The position numbers and the translations under genes were made by a program. A DNA stretch of 64,000 bases, taken from assembly GCF_030908465.1 (NCBI RefSeq), contig NZ_CP133078.1, forward strand, positions 2,790,001 to 2,854,000, in the 5' to 3' direction. The notes under the pieces are model-generated. The model did not search any database, was not told where the DNA came from, and was given only the letters and a program-made list of their open reading frames with translations. Source of the stretch: Anaerotignum sp. MB30-C6 (GTDB taxonomy: Bacteria > Bacillota > Clostridia > Lachnospirales > Anaerotignaceae). Of this stretch, positions 17,620 through 27,005 are shown piece by piece. Each line of letters begins with the position of its first letter. Within the stretch, counting starts at the first letter, position 1.

Positions 17620-17674
17620 AAAACGGAGAACCTCCCCTGTATTTCCCTTCGGAAAAACAGGAGAGGTTCCGCTA
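17620..17674 (-). terminator. Strong terminator of spoIIE
   Basis: Minus strand GAACCTCTCCTGTTTTTCC...ending in ACAGGGGAGGTTC, with TTTTTTC after it. It lies about 90 bases past the spoIIE stop. Confidence 0.75.
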
Positions 17675-17762
17675 ACCCACCAAATTCAATTATTTTAAGT
17701 TTCTTTACCAAGGAAAAGCTTTGCTTTATTAGGCTTTCCAAAATCATTATAATTCATTCACC

Positions 17763-20165
17763 CTAGGCACTTTTTCTTTTTTTCCAAAAACGTCCTGCAA
17801 GAACAGTCATGTCGTCCTTCGGCACATCTGCCATTTCTTTTTGTGCCTCTTTTAGAATATACTCCGCCGCATCCTGTGGATTTGACAAGGGGAACTTTTC
17901 CAATTTTTCTTTTAGCCAAGCAGCCGTAAGGTTTTCTCCACCCAAAGCCTCGGTAACACCATCGGTTAATAAAAATATCATGTCCCCATCCTTCAACAGC
18001 ATTTCATTCTTAACGATTTGAACCTGTTGTAATATGCCTGCAGGTAAAGTATGGGAGGTCACTGTTAAAATCCGGCCACCACGGCTTATGTAGGAAGGAA
18101 CGGCGCCCAACTTTATAAATTCCGCCCTGCCGTCAAATAAATCTACGGCACAAATATCAAGGGTTGCATAGCTTTCTTCCCCTTTACGCAACAGCAATGC
18201 AGAGTTTATCATGTTTACCGCCAAATCCCGTTCAAAACCAGCTTCGGTAAACTGCTCCAAAAGTTCTATGGCTGTGCGGCTTTCCTCAGCGGCACCGCTT
18301 CCTTGTCCCATTCCATCAGAAAGAGCCATCAGTGCCATGCCCTTATCCGTTTCTAAAAATGCAGATGTGTCTCCCACAGGCTGATTCTCCTGTGCGGAAG
18401 TAAACGCAGTGGCTGTGGTTAAAGTAAACGCAGGAACTTCCATAAAAGAAAGGGTACAAATGCCATCCTTTTCGCAATGACAAGCATTGGGTTCCTTCAA
18501 AGCCATGGGACGATTCATGGTACGTTTCACCAAAGGCAAAATTTTGCTTTTACACACCCCTCGGCATCCACACCCCCGAAAAGAGATTTGTACTTGTCTG
18601 CCATACCTATTTTTTTCTTCCAAAACACGCACATCCCGTAAGCGGATGCCTTCTTTGGCACATTCCTCTTTTAACATTTCTCCTGCCTGCTCTAAAAATA
18701 CATATCCAACCTCTAGCTGGCCAGAAAGTCCCGATAAAATATCGCTTACCGCTTTCATTTGCTGGCCCACCAATTCTCTGCACTCCGCCAAACGGCCCAA
18801 CCAAATCCTGTCTCTACGGTATCCTTCATAGACTTGATTTACTGTTTCCACAAAAATTTCTTTTCTTGCACACATCTGACAGAAAGACTCAGGCATCTGG
18901 GCTAAAGTCACCCTCCCTTTTCCCTCACAGTAAGATAAAGCAGAAAATGTCATACTATAACTTCGATACAATTCCTCGTTCCAACAATAATGGGCCATGC
19001 CGCATCCAGGACACGCCCTTTCTGCAATGGTATCAACCAATTTTGAAACATCCTTTTTTTCTTGCCCATCTTCTTTATGAACAAAAGTTTTTGCCAGGGC
19101 GGTAAAGGCTTTGGAAAAACCAAGAAGCCTTTCTTCCAGCAATTCTTTTTTCCTAATGTATTTATCTTTACTCCCCTCTTTCTCCCAAAAACTTCCTGTC
19201 ATCCATACAAGTCCTTTTTTTGGCGTAAGCAAAAAACCAACAGCTCCCAAAGCCCATCCTCCTGCCCACAAAGGTGCAACGAGAGAGGCATCTGTATAAA
19301 ATAAAAATAACAATGGCGTTATAATGTGTACCAGTACTAACGGAATCCGACCCATGTCTTTCAAACAACCTGCCAACAACCCACTTACACCCAATACCGT
19401 AAAAAATAGTAAGTCTACTCCACCACAAAGGTATAGCATAAGCCCAAACAACATCCCTCCAGCGGCACCCCCGCCCATTCCATCACGCCAAGCGCAAGCG
19501 GCCAAAAAGTAAGCCAAAAGACAAGGAAGTAACCCCTGCTGCAAATATGGATGTTCCATGGTAGAAAGCCCAGCAATGGCCCCTCCTAAAAGAAAAACCA
19601 AGCCCAAGGTTTCCTCTCGACTTGGAACAGGAACACTCCTTTTTTCCCAAAGAAAAATCACACCTCTTTGAGCCAATAATGAAATTCCAACCACCAAAAT
19701 ACTTTCAATCCCCCCAATGACGAAATGAAACGTGAGGCCACCCTTGCTAATGGCATAAAATATGCCTGACAGTGCCATAGCGAAGGCTCCTAAAAGTGCC
19801 TTTTTCAACATTTCTTCCCGATCCACAAACCTTCCTAAGGTTAATTGAATGGCACACGCCGCCGCCAAGGCAGCTCCTGCCTTTAGGGGTATATCCACAA
19901 CACAACCTACTCCCACAGAAACCAGTGCTCCCCAAAATAAAATCCCTTCTCCAAAAAATAAGGAGATATAGGCAATGCCCATGGGACGTAAAATATGTAA
20001 CATCTCTGCTTTTCCCCAACAGACTCCCATTGCACATAAAAGTACAAACTTCAAAATATCTTTGCCATGAATTAGCTTCGGCACGCTTTTTGTATGAAAC
20101 GATACATCTTGGGTTACCACAGGTTCTTGGACTATTTGTTCTAATATAATTTCTGTTTTTTCCAT
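17763..20165 (-). CDS. spoIIE: Stage II sporulation protein E (SpoIIE), membrane PP2C phosphatase
   Basis: 800 residues. During sporulation it sits at the polar septum and dephosphorylates SpoIIAA, which frees sigma-F in the forespore. About ten TM helices fill the N-terminal third (to about residue 310); a central region with a cysteine-rich stretch follows, and the PP2C domain covers roughly 590-795 with ALSDGMGQGSGAAEESR, LTDGVTEALGG and DDMTVLAGRFW. The ATG at 20165 has GGAGGG upstream; an ATG five codons earlier overlaps that site. This gene shows that the organism makes spores. Confidence 0.95.
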   Translation of the reverse strand: MEKTEIILEQIVQEPVVTQDVSFHTKSVPKLIHGKDILKFVLLCAMGVCWGKAEMLHILRPMGIAYISLFFGEGILFWGALVSVGVGCVVDIPLKAGAALAAACAIQLTLGRFVDREEMLKKALLGAFAMALSGIFYAISKGGLTFHFVIGGIESILVVGISLLAQRGVIFLWEKRSVPVPSREETLGLVFLLGGAIAGLSTMEHPYLQQGLLPCLLAYFLAACAWRDGMGGGAAGGMLFGLMLYLCGGVDLLFFTVLGVSGLLAGCLKDMGRIPLVLVHIITPLLFLFYTDASLVAPLWAGGWALGAVGFLLTPKKGLVWMTGSFWEKEGSKDKYIRKKELLEERLLGFSKAFTALAKTFVHKEDGQEKKDVSKLVDTIAERACPGCGMAHYCWNEELYRSYSMTFSALSYCEGKGRVTLAQMPESFCQMCARKEIFVETVNQVYEGYRRDRIWLGRLAECRELVGQQMKAVSDILSGLSGQLEVGYVFLEQAGEMLKEECAKEGIRLRDVRVLEEKNRYGRQVQISFRGCGCRGVCKSKILPLVKRTMNRPMALKEPNACHCEKDGICTLSFMEVPAFTLTTATAFTSAQENQPVGDTSAFLETDKGMALMALSDGMGQGSGAAEESRTAIELLEQFTEAGFERDLAVNMINSALLLRKGEESYATLDICAVDLFDGRAEFIKLGAVPSYISRGGRILTVTSHTLPAGILQQVQIVKNEMLLKDGDMIFLLTDGVTEALGGENLTAAWLKEKLEKFPLSNPQDAAEYILKEAQKEMADVPKDDMTVLAGRFWKKRKSA

Positions 20166-20323
20166 AGCGCTTCCCTCCATATTCTCTATTGTATGAAAAT
20201 ATGACTGCTTTTTTTGTCAATTGCTGGAGGTATCGTAGAGTTTTTTTCGACATTATATTTGAAAAATCTTTGTAGAATTTATTCCCAAAAGATAAGTCAC
20301 TATATTCTTCTTAACTGAACTTG

Positions 20324-20364
20324 CAAAAAAAAGAGCCTATAGTCCGAAAACTACACGCTCTTTT
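20324..20364 (-). terminator. Terminator of the SLH repeat protein gene
   Basis: Minus strand AAAAAGAGCGTGTAGTTTTCGG...CTATAGGCTCTTTTTTTT: near-symmetrical stem and T run. Confidence 0.75.
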
Positions 20365-20408
20365 TCTTTTTCATTGTTACTCCTTATTTCTTAAAACTTC
20401 CGCCGGGC

Positions 20409-23072
20409 TTATTTATCCTCAGCATCAATATCTGTTACCTTACCCTTGCTATTGACTGTCAACTTTACATAACAATCATCATTTTCATCTTCACACTTTC
20501 TGAGAAGCTTTTTCAAACCGCCCAAATCCTTATCATAATCCTCTTCGTCATAGTCACGGCTTAAATCATAATCAATATCTACATCGGAAATAGTATACCA
20601 TGTATATTCTTTCCCTGAACTTTCAATGACTATTTTTTCGCTAGAGGTATAAACCTTTTTCAAATAGCCTTTTTCAGGCTTTTCATCATCATCATCCACG
20701 TCATTTTCATCCTGAATCTTTGCAACTACTTTCGTTACCTTGTCTTTAGAGTTTAGGTAAAGAGTTGCAGTGATCACCTCATCACTATCCAAGTCATCTA
20801 AAGCATCATTTAATTTTTTTACACTACTGCTTTTTCCGTCCAACCTATAATCTATTTCACCTGATTCAAAGGAATATTCTTTCGAGCCGGAACTTGTTTT
20901 AATGGTAATATACCACTCATCTAAACTACGCAAAGTGCCTTTTTTCGTATCATCATCTTCATCATCTGCATCTTCCAACTCAGCCACAATCTTTGTAACC
21001 TTATCCCTGCTGTTCAGAGTCAAGGTGATTTCAATGTCTTCGTCGTGGCGGCGTGCATCTTCAAAGGCATCATCCAATTTAGAAACGGTGGAGCTGCTAC
21101 CATTTAAGGTTACTCTTACATCCTCATCAATGTCGTAAGTATAATCCGCACCGCCAGCACGAATTCTAATTTCATTCTTTCTAGGCTCAATATTCTTTAG
21201 GATACCTTTTGTTGCATCTTTATTCTTGCCGATAATCTCATCTACTTCGCCCTTGCTGTTGAATTTCAGTTCAACTTCGTATTTGTAATCATCGTAATCC
21301 TTTCTAAAGCTTGAGAAAGAAACCTTCTTACCGTCAATCTTTACTTCAGGATCATCCAAGTCATATTCATACGACTTATTATCCACAGAAATTTTGATTT
21401 TGGATGAAGTCAATTCTTTTAAAGTACCTTTTGCCAAGGATGCATTTTTCGTTGTTGCAGAAATTTCAGTAACAACATCATAACGGTCAACCTTTAAGGC
21501 GATTCTATATGGATTATTTTCATATTTATCCATTAATGTTGAAACAGAGCTATTCTTATCATCAATCTCAACATCTACATTTTTATCAATATCATAACTG
21601 TAAGTTTTACCGCCAGCCTTCAATTCAAGGCGACGACTATTGATAAACTCTAACGTACCATGGGTCTCATCTTCCATAAATTCAATGTTAATATCTGTAA
21701 CGTAGCCCTTGCTATCCAGTTTCAATGTTACAGTGTAATTATTGTCCTTATATTCGTCCTTCAGCGTTGAGAATAAAATGGTCTTTCCATCAAACTTTAT
21801 CTTAACGTCATCATCAGAAAGAGGATAATCATAATCTTTGCTACCGACCTCAATGGTTACTTTGGAATTACTCATGTATGTAAGATCACCGGTAAGAGGG
21901 TTTCCCTTACTACGCATTGCATCAATTTTTGTAACATAATTGGAACTGTCAAAGGTTAATGTTACGTTGTATTCATAATCTTCCATATCATCTTTTAAAG
22001 AAGAAACACTGGACTTTTTGTCACCAATTTTAACAGAAACATCTCTATGCAAGCGATATTCTTCTTCTTTACTACCATTTTTAACAGTAATTCTACTGCT
22101 TGATAAATCCTCCAGAGGGAAGGTCTTCTTTGTATTAATGCCCTCAACGGATTTATTAATTACAACGGTTTTTAAATCCTCATTACTATAAGTAATGGTA
22201 ACAGTATCCCCTACGCCAATGTCTTTTAAGTCCACAGTTTCATTTTCATAGGTTACCTTAACATCAGACTTCTTACCAAATAAGTTTAAGCCTGCACTGT
22301 TATCAGGATTTACACTTAGGAAAATATCCCCGTTGCTTAACAACATGCTGTTGACAACTTTACCTGTCACTGTGCCAGAAGAAGGAGCGGTAGGTGTTGT
22401 TGTTGTGCCCCCATCTTTTAGGTTGTTAAATGTTTTTACAGATAACACAGCCATTTCCGCACGATTGATTTTGGATTTGGGGTTAAACTTGTTATTTGGA
22501 TCCCCAACCATAATATTTTTGCTATTCAAAAGATCCAAGTAAGGCACAGAGCTGCTTGAAATCTGCTTAGCATCTTTGTAAGATAATGTTGCATTGTTGT
22601 TCACACTGTAAACAGCACCTAATGCTTTACCAAACATTACGCCTACTTCTTCTCTCGTTGCGTTTTGTGTGCCATTTTTCAACTTGGTTAAGTCATTGTT
22701 GGTAATGATTTCATTTTCCAAGGCATAGGCAGTGGCATTATAAGCCCATGTAGGAATATTATAGGCGCTCATAACCGGCGTCCATTTAGAAATATCTGTG
22801 GAAGTCACATCTTTTTTTGTATGTACCTTCATAATAGAATAAATCATCTGCACAGATTCACATAAAGTCACGTTATTTCTCGGCTTACTATACTTCTTTC
22901 CATTTTCTGTATAACCGTTCATCAAACCCAAAGATTGGGCTTCATCGATAAATTGTACTGCTCCTGGCCAAGGTGCCGATTTAATATCAGCAAACACGGA
23001 ACCAAAAGCCGTTACCCCCATACTGCCAAAAGTTAATGATGTGGCCAAAGCGACCGCTAAAAATCTTTTCAT
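20409..23072 (-). CDS. Large S-layer-homology (SLH) repeat surface protein
   Basis: 887 residues. A signal peptide (MKRFLAVALATSLTFG, cleavage after about 28) is followed by three SLH modules to about residue 215 (DIKSAPWPGAVQFIDEAQSLGLMNGY; WAYNATAYALENEIIT; YLDLLNSKNIMVGDPNNKFNP), which bind secondary cell-wall polymers. After a Thr/Pro/Ser linker come about eight diverged tandem units of about 75-85 residues, each with a G-x-L opening, a Y-x-Y strand, a D-G-K turn, and a closing L-x-L-N-S-K-x-x-V-T-x-I. The later units are very acidic (DDEDDD runs), which suggests metal binding. Own terminator. Role of the repeats unknown. Confidence 0.88.
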   Translation of the reverse strand: MKRFLAVALATSLTFGSMGVTAFGSVFADIKSAPWPGAVQFIDEAQSLGLMNGYTENGKKYSKPRNNVTLCESVQMIYSIMKVHTKKDVTSTDISKWTPVMSAYNIPTWAYNATAYALENEIITNNDLTKLKNGTQNATREEVGVMFGKALGAVYSVNNNATLSYKDAKQISSSSVPYLDLLNSKNIMVGDPNNKFNPKSKINRAEMAVLSVKTFNNLKDGGTTTTPTAPSSGTVTGKVVNSMLLSNGDIFLSVNPDNSAGLNLFGKKSDVKVTYENETVDLKDIGVGDTVTITYSNEDLKTVVINKSVEGINTKKTFPLEDLSSSRITVKNGSKEEEYRLHRDVSVKIGDKKSSVSSLKDDMEDYEYNVTLTFDSSNYVTKIDAMRSKGNPLTGDLTYMSNSKVTIEVGSKDYDYPLSDDDVKIKFDGKTILFSTLKDEYKDNNYTVTLKLDSKGYVTDINIEFMEDETHGTLEFINSRRLELKAGGKTYSYDIDKNVDVEIDDKNSSVSTLMDKYENNPYRIALKVDRYDVVTEISATTKNASLAKGTLKELTSSKIKISVDNKSYEYDLDDPEVKIDGKKVSFSSFRKDYDDYKYEVELKFNSKGEVDEIIGKNKDATKGILKNIEPRKNEIRIRAGGADYTYDIDEDVRVTLNGSSSTVSKLDDAFEDARRHDEDIEITLTLNSRDKVTKIVAELEDADDEDDDTKKGTLRSLDEWYITIKTSSGSKEYSFESGEIDYRLDGKSSSVKKLNDALDDLDSDEVITATLYLNSKDKVTKVVAKIQDENDVDDDDEKPEKGYLKKVYTSSEKIVIESSGKEYTWYTISDVDIDYDLSRDYDEEDYDKDLGGLKKLLRKCEDENDDCYVKLTVNSKGKVTDIDAEDK

Positions 23073-23171
23073 AAGTAAATGCCCCCATTCAACTTATTTT
23101 TTATCCTAATCGTACTAAGCTAACCAAAATTTACTATCGTAGCTTTCTTCATTACTATAACATAATTAGCC

Positions 23172-23208
23172 TTAAAAATCTTTGCAAAAGTTTTAAGGTT
23201 TTTATTTT
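23172..23208 (-). terminator. Possible terminator of the M20-MBL unit
   Basis: CCTTAAAA...TTTTAAGG stem overlapping the 3' end of the coding region on the minus strand; no strong T run follows. Confidence 0.4.
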
Positions 23209-23212
23209 TACC

Positions 23213-24472
23213 TTAGTTTTTTATGCGAATAATATTCAAATATTTTAACTTTTTTTGTTCATAATCCTTGGGAAAAACTCTGTTATTTTCTTCTGAAATC
23301 AAATCATAAATCGTACCTAACATGACTTTCACCGAGGTAATATAACAATTTTCATAGTCAGATACTTCAAAAGAATCGTCATGGAACCGCCCTTTTATTC
23401 CTGAAAACCCAAATTGTACCGTTGGTATAAGGTAACTCAAGTCCCCCACATCTCCCGATGCACCCGATACAGGATTTTCAACGATTTCCTCAGGACCACT
23501 AAATTTCAGCATATTTTCCTTTACAAGCTGATTCACCTTTTTCGATTGTTTTAAAGGTAAATATCCCGCTGCATTTGTAATCATACACTGTAATTCCAAG
23601 GCCTTTGCACAATGCTCAATACAAGCATCCACTCTGGCACAAGCCTCAAATAATGTTTCATTATCATTGGCCCTAACATAGGTTTCCAAAACCGTTTTAT
23701 CAGGAATTACATTGACACTTCCGCCCCCTTCCGTCAAGACGGGGTTTAAGCGTAAACCCTTGGTTGGATCAAACTGATCTTTCAAAAAGGAGATGGCATT
23801 CATGGCTAAAGTTGCCCCGTGCAAGGTGTTCCTCCCCAAATGAGGGGCTGCCCCTGAATGAGCGGCACGGCCCACAAACACTGCCTTCTTCGCCATAAAC
23901 CCTGCTAAAGTTGAGCCCACATCAAATTTTGTTCCCTGGTCTCCGTTGGCATGGGCAGAAAGCACACAATCCACCCCATCAAAACAGCCTAAGGCTATCA
24001 TATTCTGTTTGCCCGAGCGAAATTCCAACTTACCACGGACAATCAAATCATCCCGATATTCAAAATCAATGAATTCTTCGGCGGGTGTAAAGAAAAAGCT
24101 GACCTTACAATCTGTCTGCTCCATCATGCCCGAATCAATCAGTGCCTTCAGTACCGATAAAGCCATAGTCGTTTGGATACTATGCCCGCAAGAATGGATA
24201 TTTCCTGTGCCATCCTTTTTAGGCAAAGCATCCATATCGGCGGCGAAAGCAATATGGTATCCGTTCCCTTTCCCTATGGTAGCAATGACCCCTGTAACCG
24301 CCACATCTTTTTCATAAGGAACGCCCCATGCATCTAGCAAATCCGTTATTTTTTTTACTGTTTTCACTTCCCGAAAACCAAGTTCAGCACACTGGAAAAA
24401 TTCATTTCCCCTTTGGAGAATTGCCTCCTTTTCATTGTCTATAAGCAACAACAAGTCTTCTTTTGTAATCAC
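23213..24472 (-). CDS. M20-family amidohydrolase/peptidase
   Basis: 419 residues, typical of the M20D amidohydrolases (aminoacylase, AbgB and IAA-amino-acid hydrolase type), which remove acyl or amide groups from amino acids. The metal region shows AFAADMDALP and IHSCGHSIQTTMALSVL; FTPAEEF holds the general-base Glu; GRAAHSGAAPHLGRNTLHG is in the dimer domain. The usual CGHDxH signature is CGHSIQ here, a change at conserved positions. It starts 13 bases after the stop of the MBL gene upstream, so the two form one unit. Substrate unknown. Confidence 0.82.
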   Translation of the reverse strand: MITKEDLLLLIDNEKEAILQRGNEFFQCAELGFREVKTVKKITDLLDAWGVPYEKDVAVTGVIATIGKGNGYHIAFAADMDALPKKDGTGNIHSCGHSIQTTMALSVLKALIDSGMMEQTDCKVSFFFTPAEEFIDFEYRDDLIVRGKLEFRSGKQNMIALGCFDGVDCVLSAHANGDQGTKFDVGSTLAGFMAKKAVFVGRAAHSGAAPHLGRNTLHGATLAMNAISFLKDQFDPTKGLRLNPVLTEGGGSVNVIPDKTVLETYVRANDNETLFEACARVDACIEHCAKALELQCMITNAAGYLPLKQSKKVNQLVKENMLKFSGPEEIVENPVSGASGDVGDLSYLIPTVQFGFSGIKGRFHDDSFEVSDYENCYITSVKVMLGTIYDLISEENNRVFPKDYEQKKLKYLNIIRIKN

Positions 24473-24485
24473 TGCAGTAGCCTCC

Positions 24486-25298
24486 TTATTCCCAATTTAA
24501 AACCAAGCCTACGCCCACTTCTTCCACGGGACACTGCTGATCTAGGGCTGCTCTTACCCGAAAAGAGGTGCAGTGACAAGGATATAAGCTTTGTACCTGT
24601 TCCTTTGCGATGTAAGAAATGGTTTCCTCTGTTCTTTTGTCTATATCAAACAGGTGGAACCCCCCTAAGATTCCTAATACTTTTTCTTTCCCCAATACTT
24701 TTTTGGCATATTCAATGATATTGCAAATACCGGCATGGGAACAGCCTGTAATAATATAAATCCCCTGCTCTGTGGAGTATGCCAAGGCTGTATCATCTAA
24801 AATCATATCAGGTGAATCGCCCTCTTTTGCTTCCAACGTACCAATGGGATAAGGTTTCTCAAAAGATAACTCTCTAGGTACCTCCCCCAGAAAAACCAGA
24901 TTTTCTGTAAGCCAATAGGGCTCCTTCGTTTCAAAAAGGATAAGGTGCTGTTGCAATGTTTCTTTGTCGAGGGGACTGCCAATGGGTAGCCCATTAAAAT
25001 TTCTTGAAATTAACGTATGTGGATGACAAATAACCTTTGGTTTGTTGCCATGACATATGTCAATGAACGATACAAGTCCACCTGTATGATCATTATGCCC
25101 ATGGGAAAGTATCACCCCATCAGCCTTTGTCACATCAATGGCCATGTCTTTTGCATTTTTTAAAAATGCCGAAGAATAACCCAAATCAAACAAAAATGAC
25201 TTTCCATCCGCTTCAATCCAATAGGATACAGCGGGCTCGCCTAAATAATATACATCAATATCTGTGTGGTTATCCATCAATACGGTAACTCGCATCAT
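24486..25298 (-). CDS. MBL-fold metallohydrolase (class II, DHPS-like)
   Basis: 270 residues. The metallo-beta-lactamase motif LSHGHNDHTGGL appears near residue 64, followed by the CHPHTLISRN and TGCSHAGICNIIEYA segments of the family that includes archaeal beta-RFAP synthase-like hydrolases. A cytoplasmic enzyme; there is no signal peptide. GGAGGGG stands six bases before the first of two adjacent ATGs. It is the first gene of a two-gene unit with the M20 amidohydrolase, which suggests that both act on one compound, not identifiable from sequence. Confidence 0.82.
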   Translation of the reverse strand: MMRVTVLMDNHTDIDVYYLGEPAVSYWIEADGKSFLFDLGYSSAFLKNAKDMAIDVTKADGVILSHGHNDHTGGLVSFIDICHGNKPKVICHPHTLISRNFNGLPIGSPLDKETLQQHLILFETKEPYWLTENLVFLGEVPRELSFEKPYPIGTLEAKEGDSPDMILDDTALAYSTEQGIYIITGCSHAGICNIIEYAKKVLGKEKVLGILGGFHLFDIDKRTEETISYIAKEQVQSLYPCHCTSFRVRAALDQQCPVEEVGVGLVLNWE

Positions 25299-25600
25299 AT
25301 TTCCCCTCCCTTATTTTCCCTACTATTATACTTGAATTAGTCAAGGAAAACAAGGAAAGGGTATGCTATACACTTCATAAGACGGCAAATAAAGGAAAAA
25401 GTTCCAAACTTTTTTTCTTGTTTTTCTGGGATAGAAAGAACTCTTAAATACTCGCATCACCAAAACCCAAGCCCACCTTTTTTTCAAGGCTTTACAAATA
25501 AAAAGCCATCTTCCTCATCTATAGATATTTTTTTACTTTCTACAGAGTATATTTCCCATAAAAAATAGGGCGTAGACCCCGTCTACACCCTGAATTAAAC
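25299..25600. other. Intergenic region; only a pgi terminator recognised
   Basis: AT-rich with no supported frame. The right end holds the pgi terminator (separate entry). No repeat or RNA recognised in the rest. Confidence 0.5.
25564..25592 (-). terminator. Terminator of pgi
   Basis: Minus strand GGGTGTAGAC-GGG-GTCTACGCCC then TATTTTTTA. Confidence 0.85.
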
Positions 25601-26938
25601 CTAATTTTGGCAAAGCCTATCTTCCAATTCAGCATTAAGCCCTTCATACCCTGCTTTTCCAAGCAAGGCAAACATATTCTTCTTATATGCCTCCACCCCA
25701 GGTTGGTCAAAAGGATTAACCCCCAGCAAATACCCGCTGATACCAACTGCTTTTTCAAAGAAGTAAACCAAAGCTCCAAAATGCCATGCATCCATACGCG
25801 CCATCTCTATTACCATATTCGGCACCCCGCCGTCCATATGGGCAAGCATGGTTCCAGCAAAAGCCTTGCTGTTTACATACTGCAGGTCTTTCCCTGCCAA
25901 AAAATTTAAACCATCCCCATCATTTTCATCAAAAGGAATGATTGCAGGGGTTTTGGGCTCTTTGCTCCAAAGAACAGTTTCAAAGAAATATCGACTACCT
26001 TCTTGAATAAACTGACCGATGGAGTGTAAATCCGTGGAAAAATTTGCAGAAACGGGGAAGATTCCCTCGCCGTCCTTCCCTTCACTTTCGGCAAAAAGCT
26101 GTTTGTACCATTCTCCAAAAGAAGTCAAGTGAGGTTCATAGTTTGCTAAAATTTCGATGGTTTTGCCTTGCTTATAAAATAAATAACGCATTGCTGCATA
26201 CTGATAGCATTGGTTTTTCTGAATGTCAGGGTTTGCATAGGTTTCCATGGCATCTCTTGCGCCAGCCATAACCCCATCAATATCCACATCAGCCACTGCC
26301 ATGGCCAACAAGCCAACGGCAGTTAAAACCGTAAATCGACCGCCAATATCATCGGGGATCACAAAGGTCTCATATCCCTCTTGGTTGCACATTTCTTTTA
26401 AGGCACCTTTGGCTTTGTCTGTGGTTGCATAAATACGCTTTGCTGCTCCTTCTTTTCCGTATTTTTTCTCTAAAAGCTGTTTGAAAATACGAAAAGCAAT
26501 GGCAGGCTCTGTTGTCGTACCAGACTTTGAGATGACATTTATAGAAAAATCTCTGTCTCCTAAAATTTTCAAAATATCGTTTAAATATGCAGAGCTAATA
26601 TTGTTGCCTACAAAGTAAATATCCGGAGTTTCCTTTTTTAATTCGTTATAATAAGGGCTTTTGATAAAATCTAAAGCCGTTCTTGTCCCCAAATAGGAAC
26701 CGCCGATACCAATCACAATTAACACGCTACTGTCTTTTTTGATTTTTTTCGCCGCTTCTTTAATTCTAGTAAACTCTTCCTTATCGTAACTTCTTGGCAA
26801 ATCCACCCAACCTAAAAAGTCGTTGCCTTTGCCCGTTTTATTGTGGAGGGCTTCATGGCAACGCTGAACATCTTCAGAGAGTGCTATGAAGTTCTCTTTT
26901 TTCATTGCTTCCCCTTGCACTGTAAATTTAAGTCCCAT
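25601..26938 (-). CDS. pgi: Glucose-6-phosphate isomerase
   Basis: 445 residues, the short bacterial form. It interconverts glucose 6-phosphate and fructose 6-phosphate in glycolysis. The family signatures are [17 protein letters not shown] near 78-94, [14 protein letters not shown] near 145, and the C-terminal [21 protein letters not shown]. The start at 26938 has AAGGAGG eight bases upstream. Single gene between terminators. Confidence 0.95.
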   Translation of the reverse strand: MGLKFTVQGEAMKKENFIALSEDVQRCHEALHNKTGKGNDFLGWVDLPRSYDKEEFTRIKEAAKKIKKDSSVLIVIGIGGSYLGTRTALDFIKSPYYNELKKETPDIYFVGNNISSAYLNDILKILGDRDFSINVISKSGTTTEPAIAFRIFKQLLEKKYGKEGAAKRIYATTDKAKGALKEMCNQEGYETFVIPDDIGGRFTVLTAVGLLAMAVADVDIDGVMAGARDAMETYANPDIQKNQCYQYAAMRYLFYKQGKTIEILANYEPHLTSFGEWYKQLFAESEGKDGEGIFPVSANFSTDLHSIGQFIQEGSRYFFETVLWSKEPKTPAIIPFDENDGDGLNFLAGKDLQYVNSKAFAGTMLAHMDGGVPNMVIEMARMDAWHFGALVYFFEKAVGISGYLLGVNPFDQPGVEAYKKNMFALLGKAGYEGLNAELEDRLCQN

Positions 26939-26959
26939 TTAGAAATCCTCCTTTTTGTG

Positions 26960-27001
26960 AAAGGCATACCTCCACATTGGGAAAGTATGCCCTTTTTTCA
27001 G
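26960..27001 (-). terminator. Terminator of the LysM-G5 protein gene
   Basis: GGGCATACTTTCCC...GTGGAGGTATGCCTTT stem on the minus strand directly past the stop at 27006. Confidence 0.7.
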
Positions 27002-27005
27002 TATA

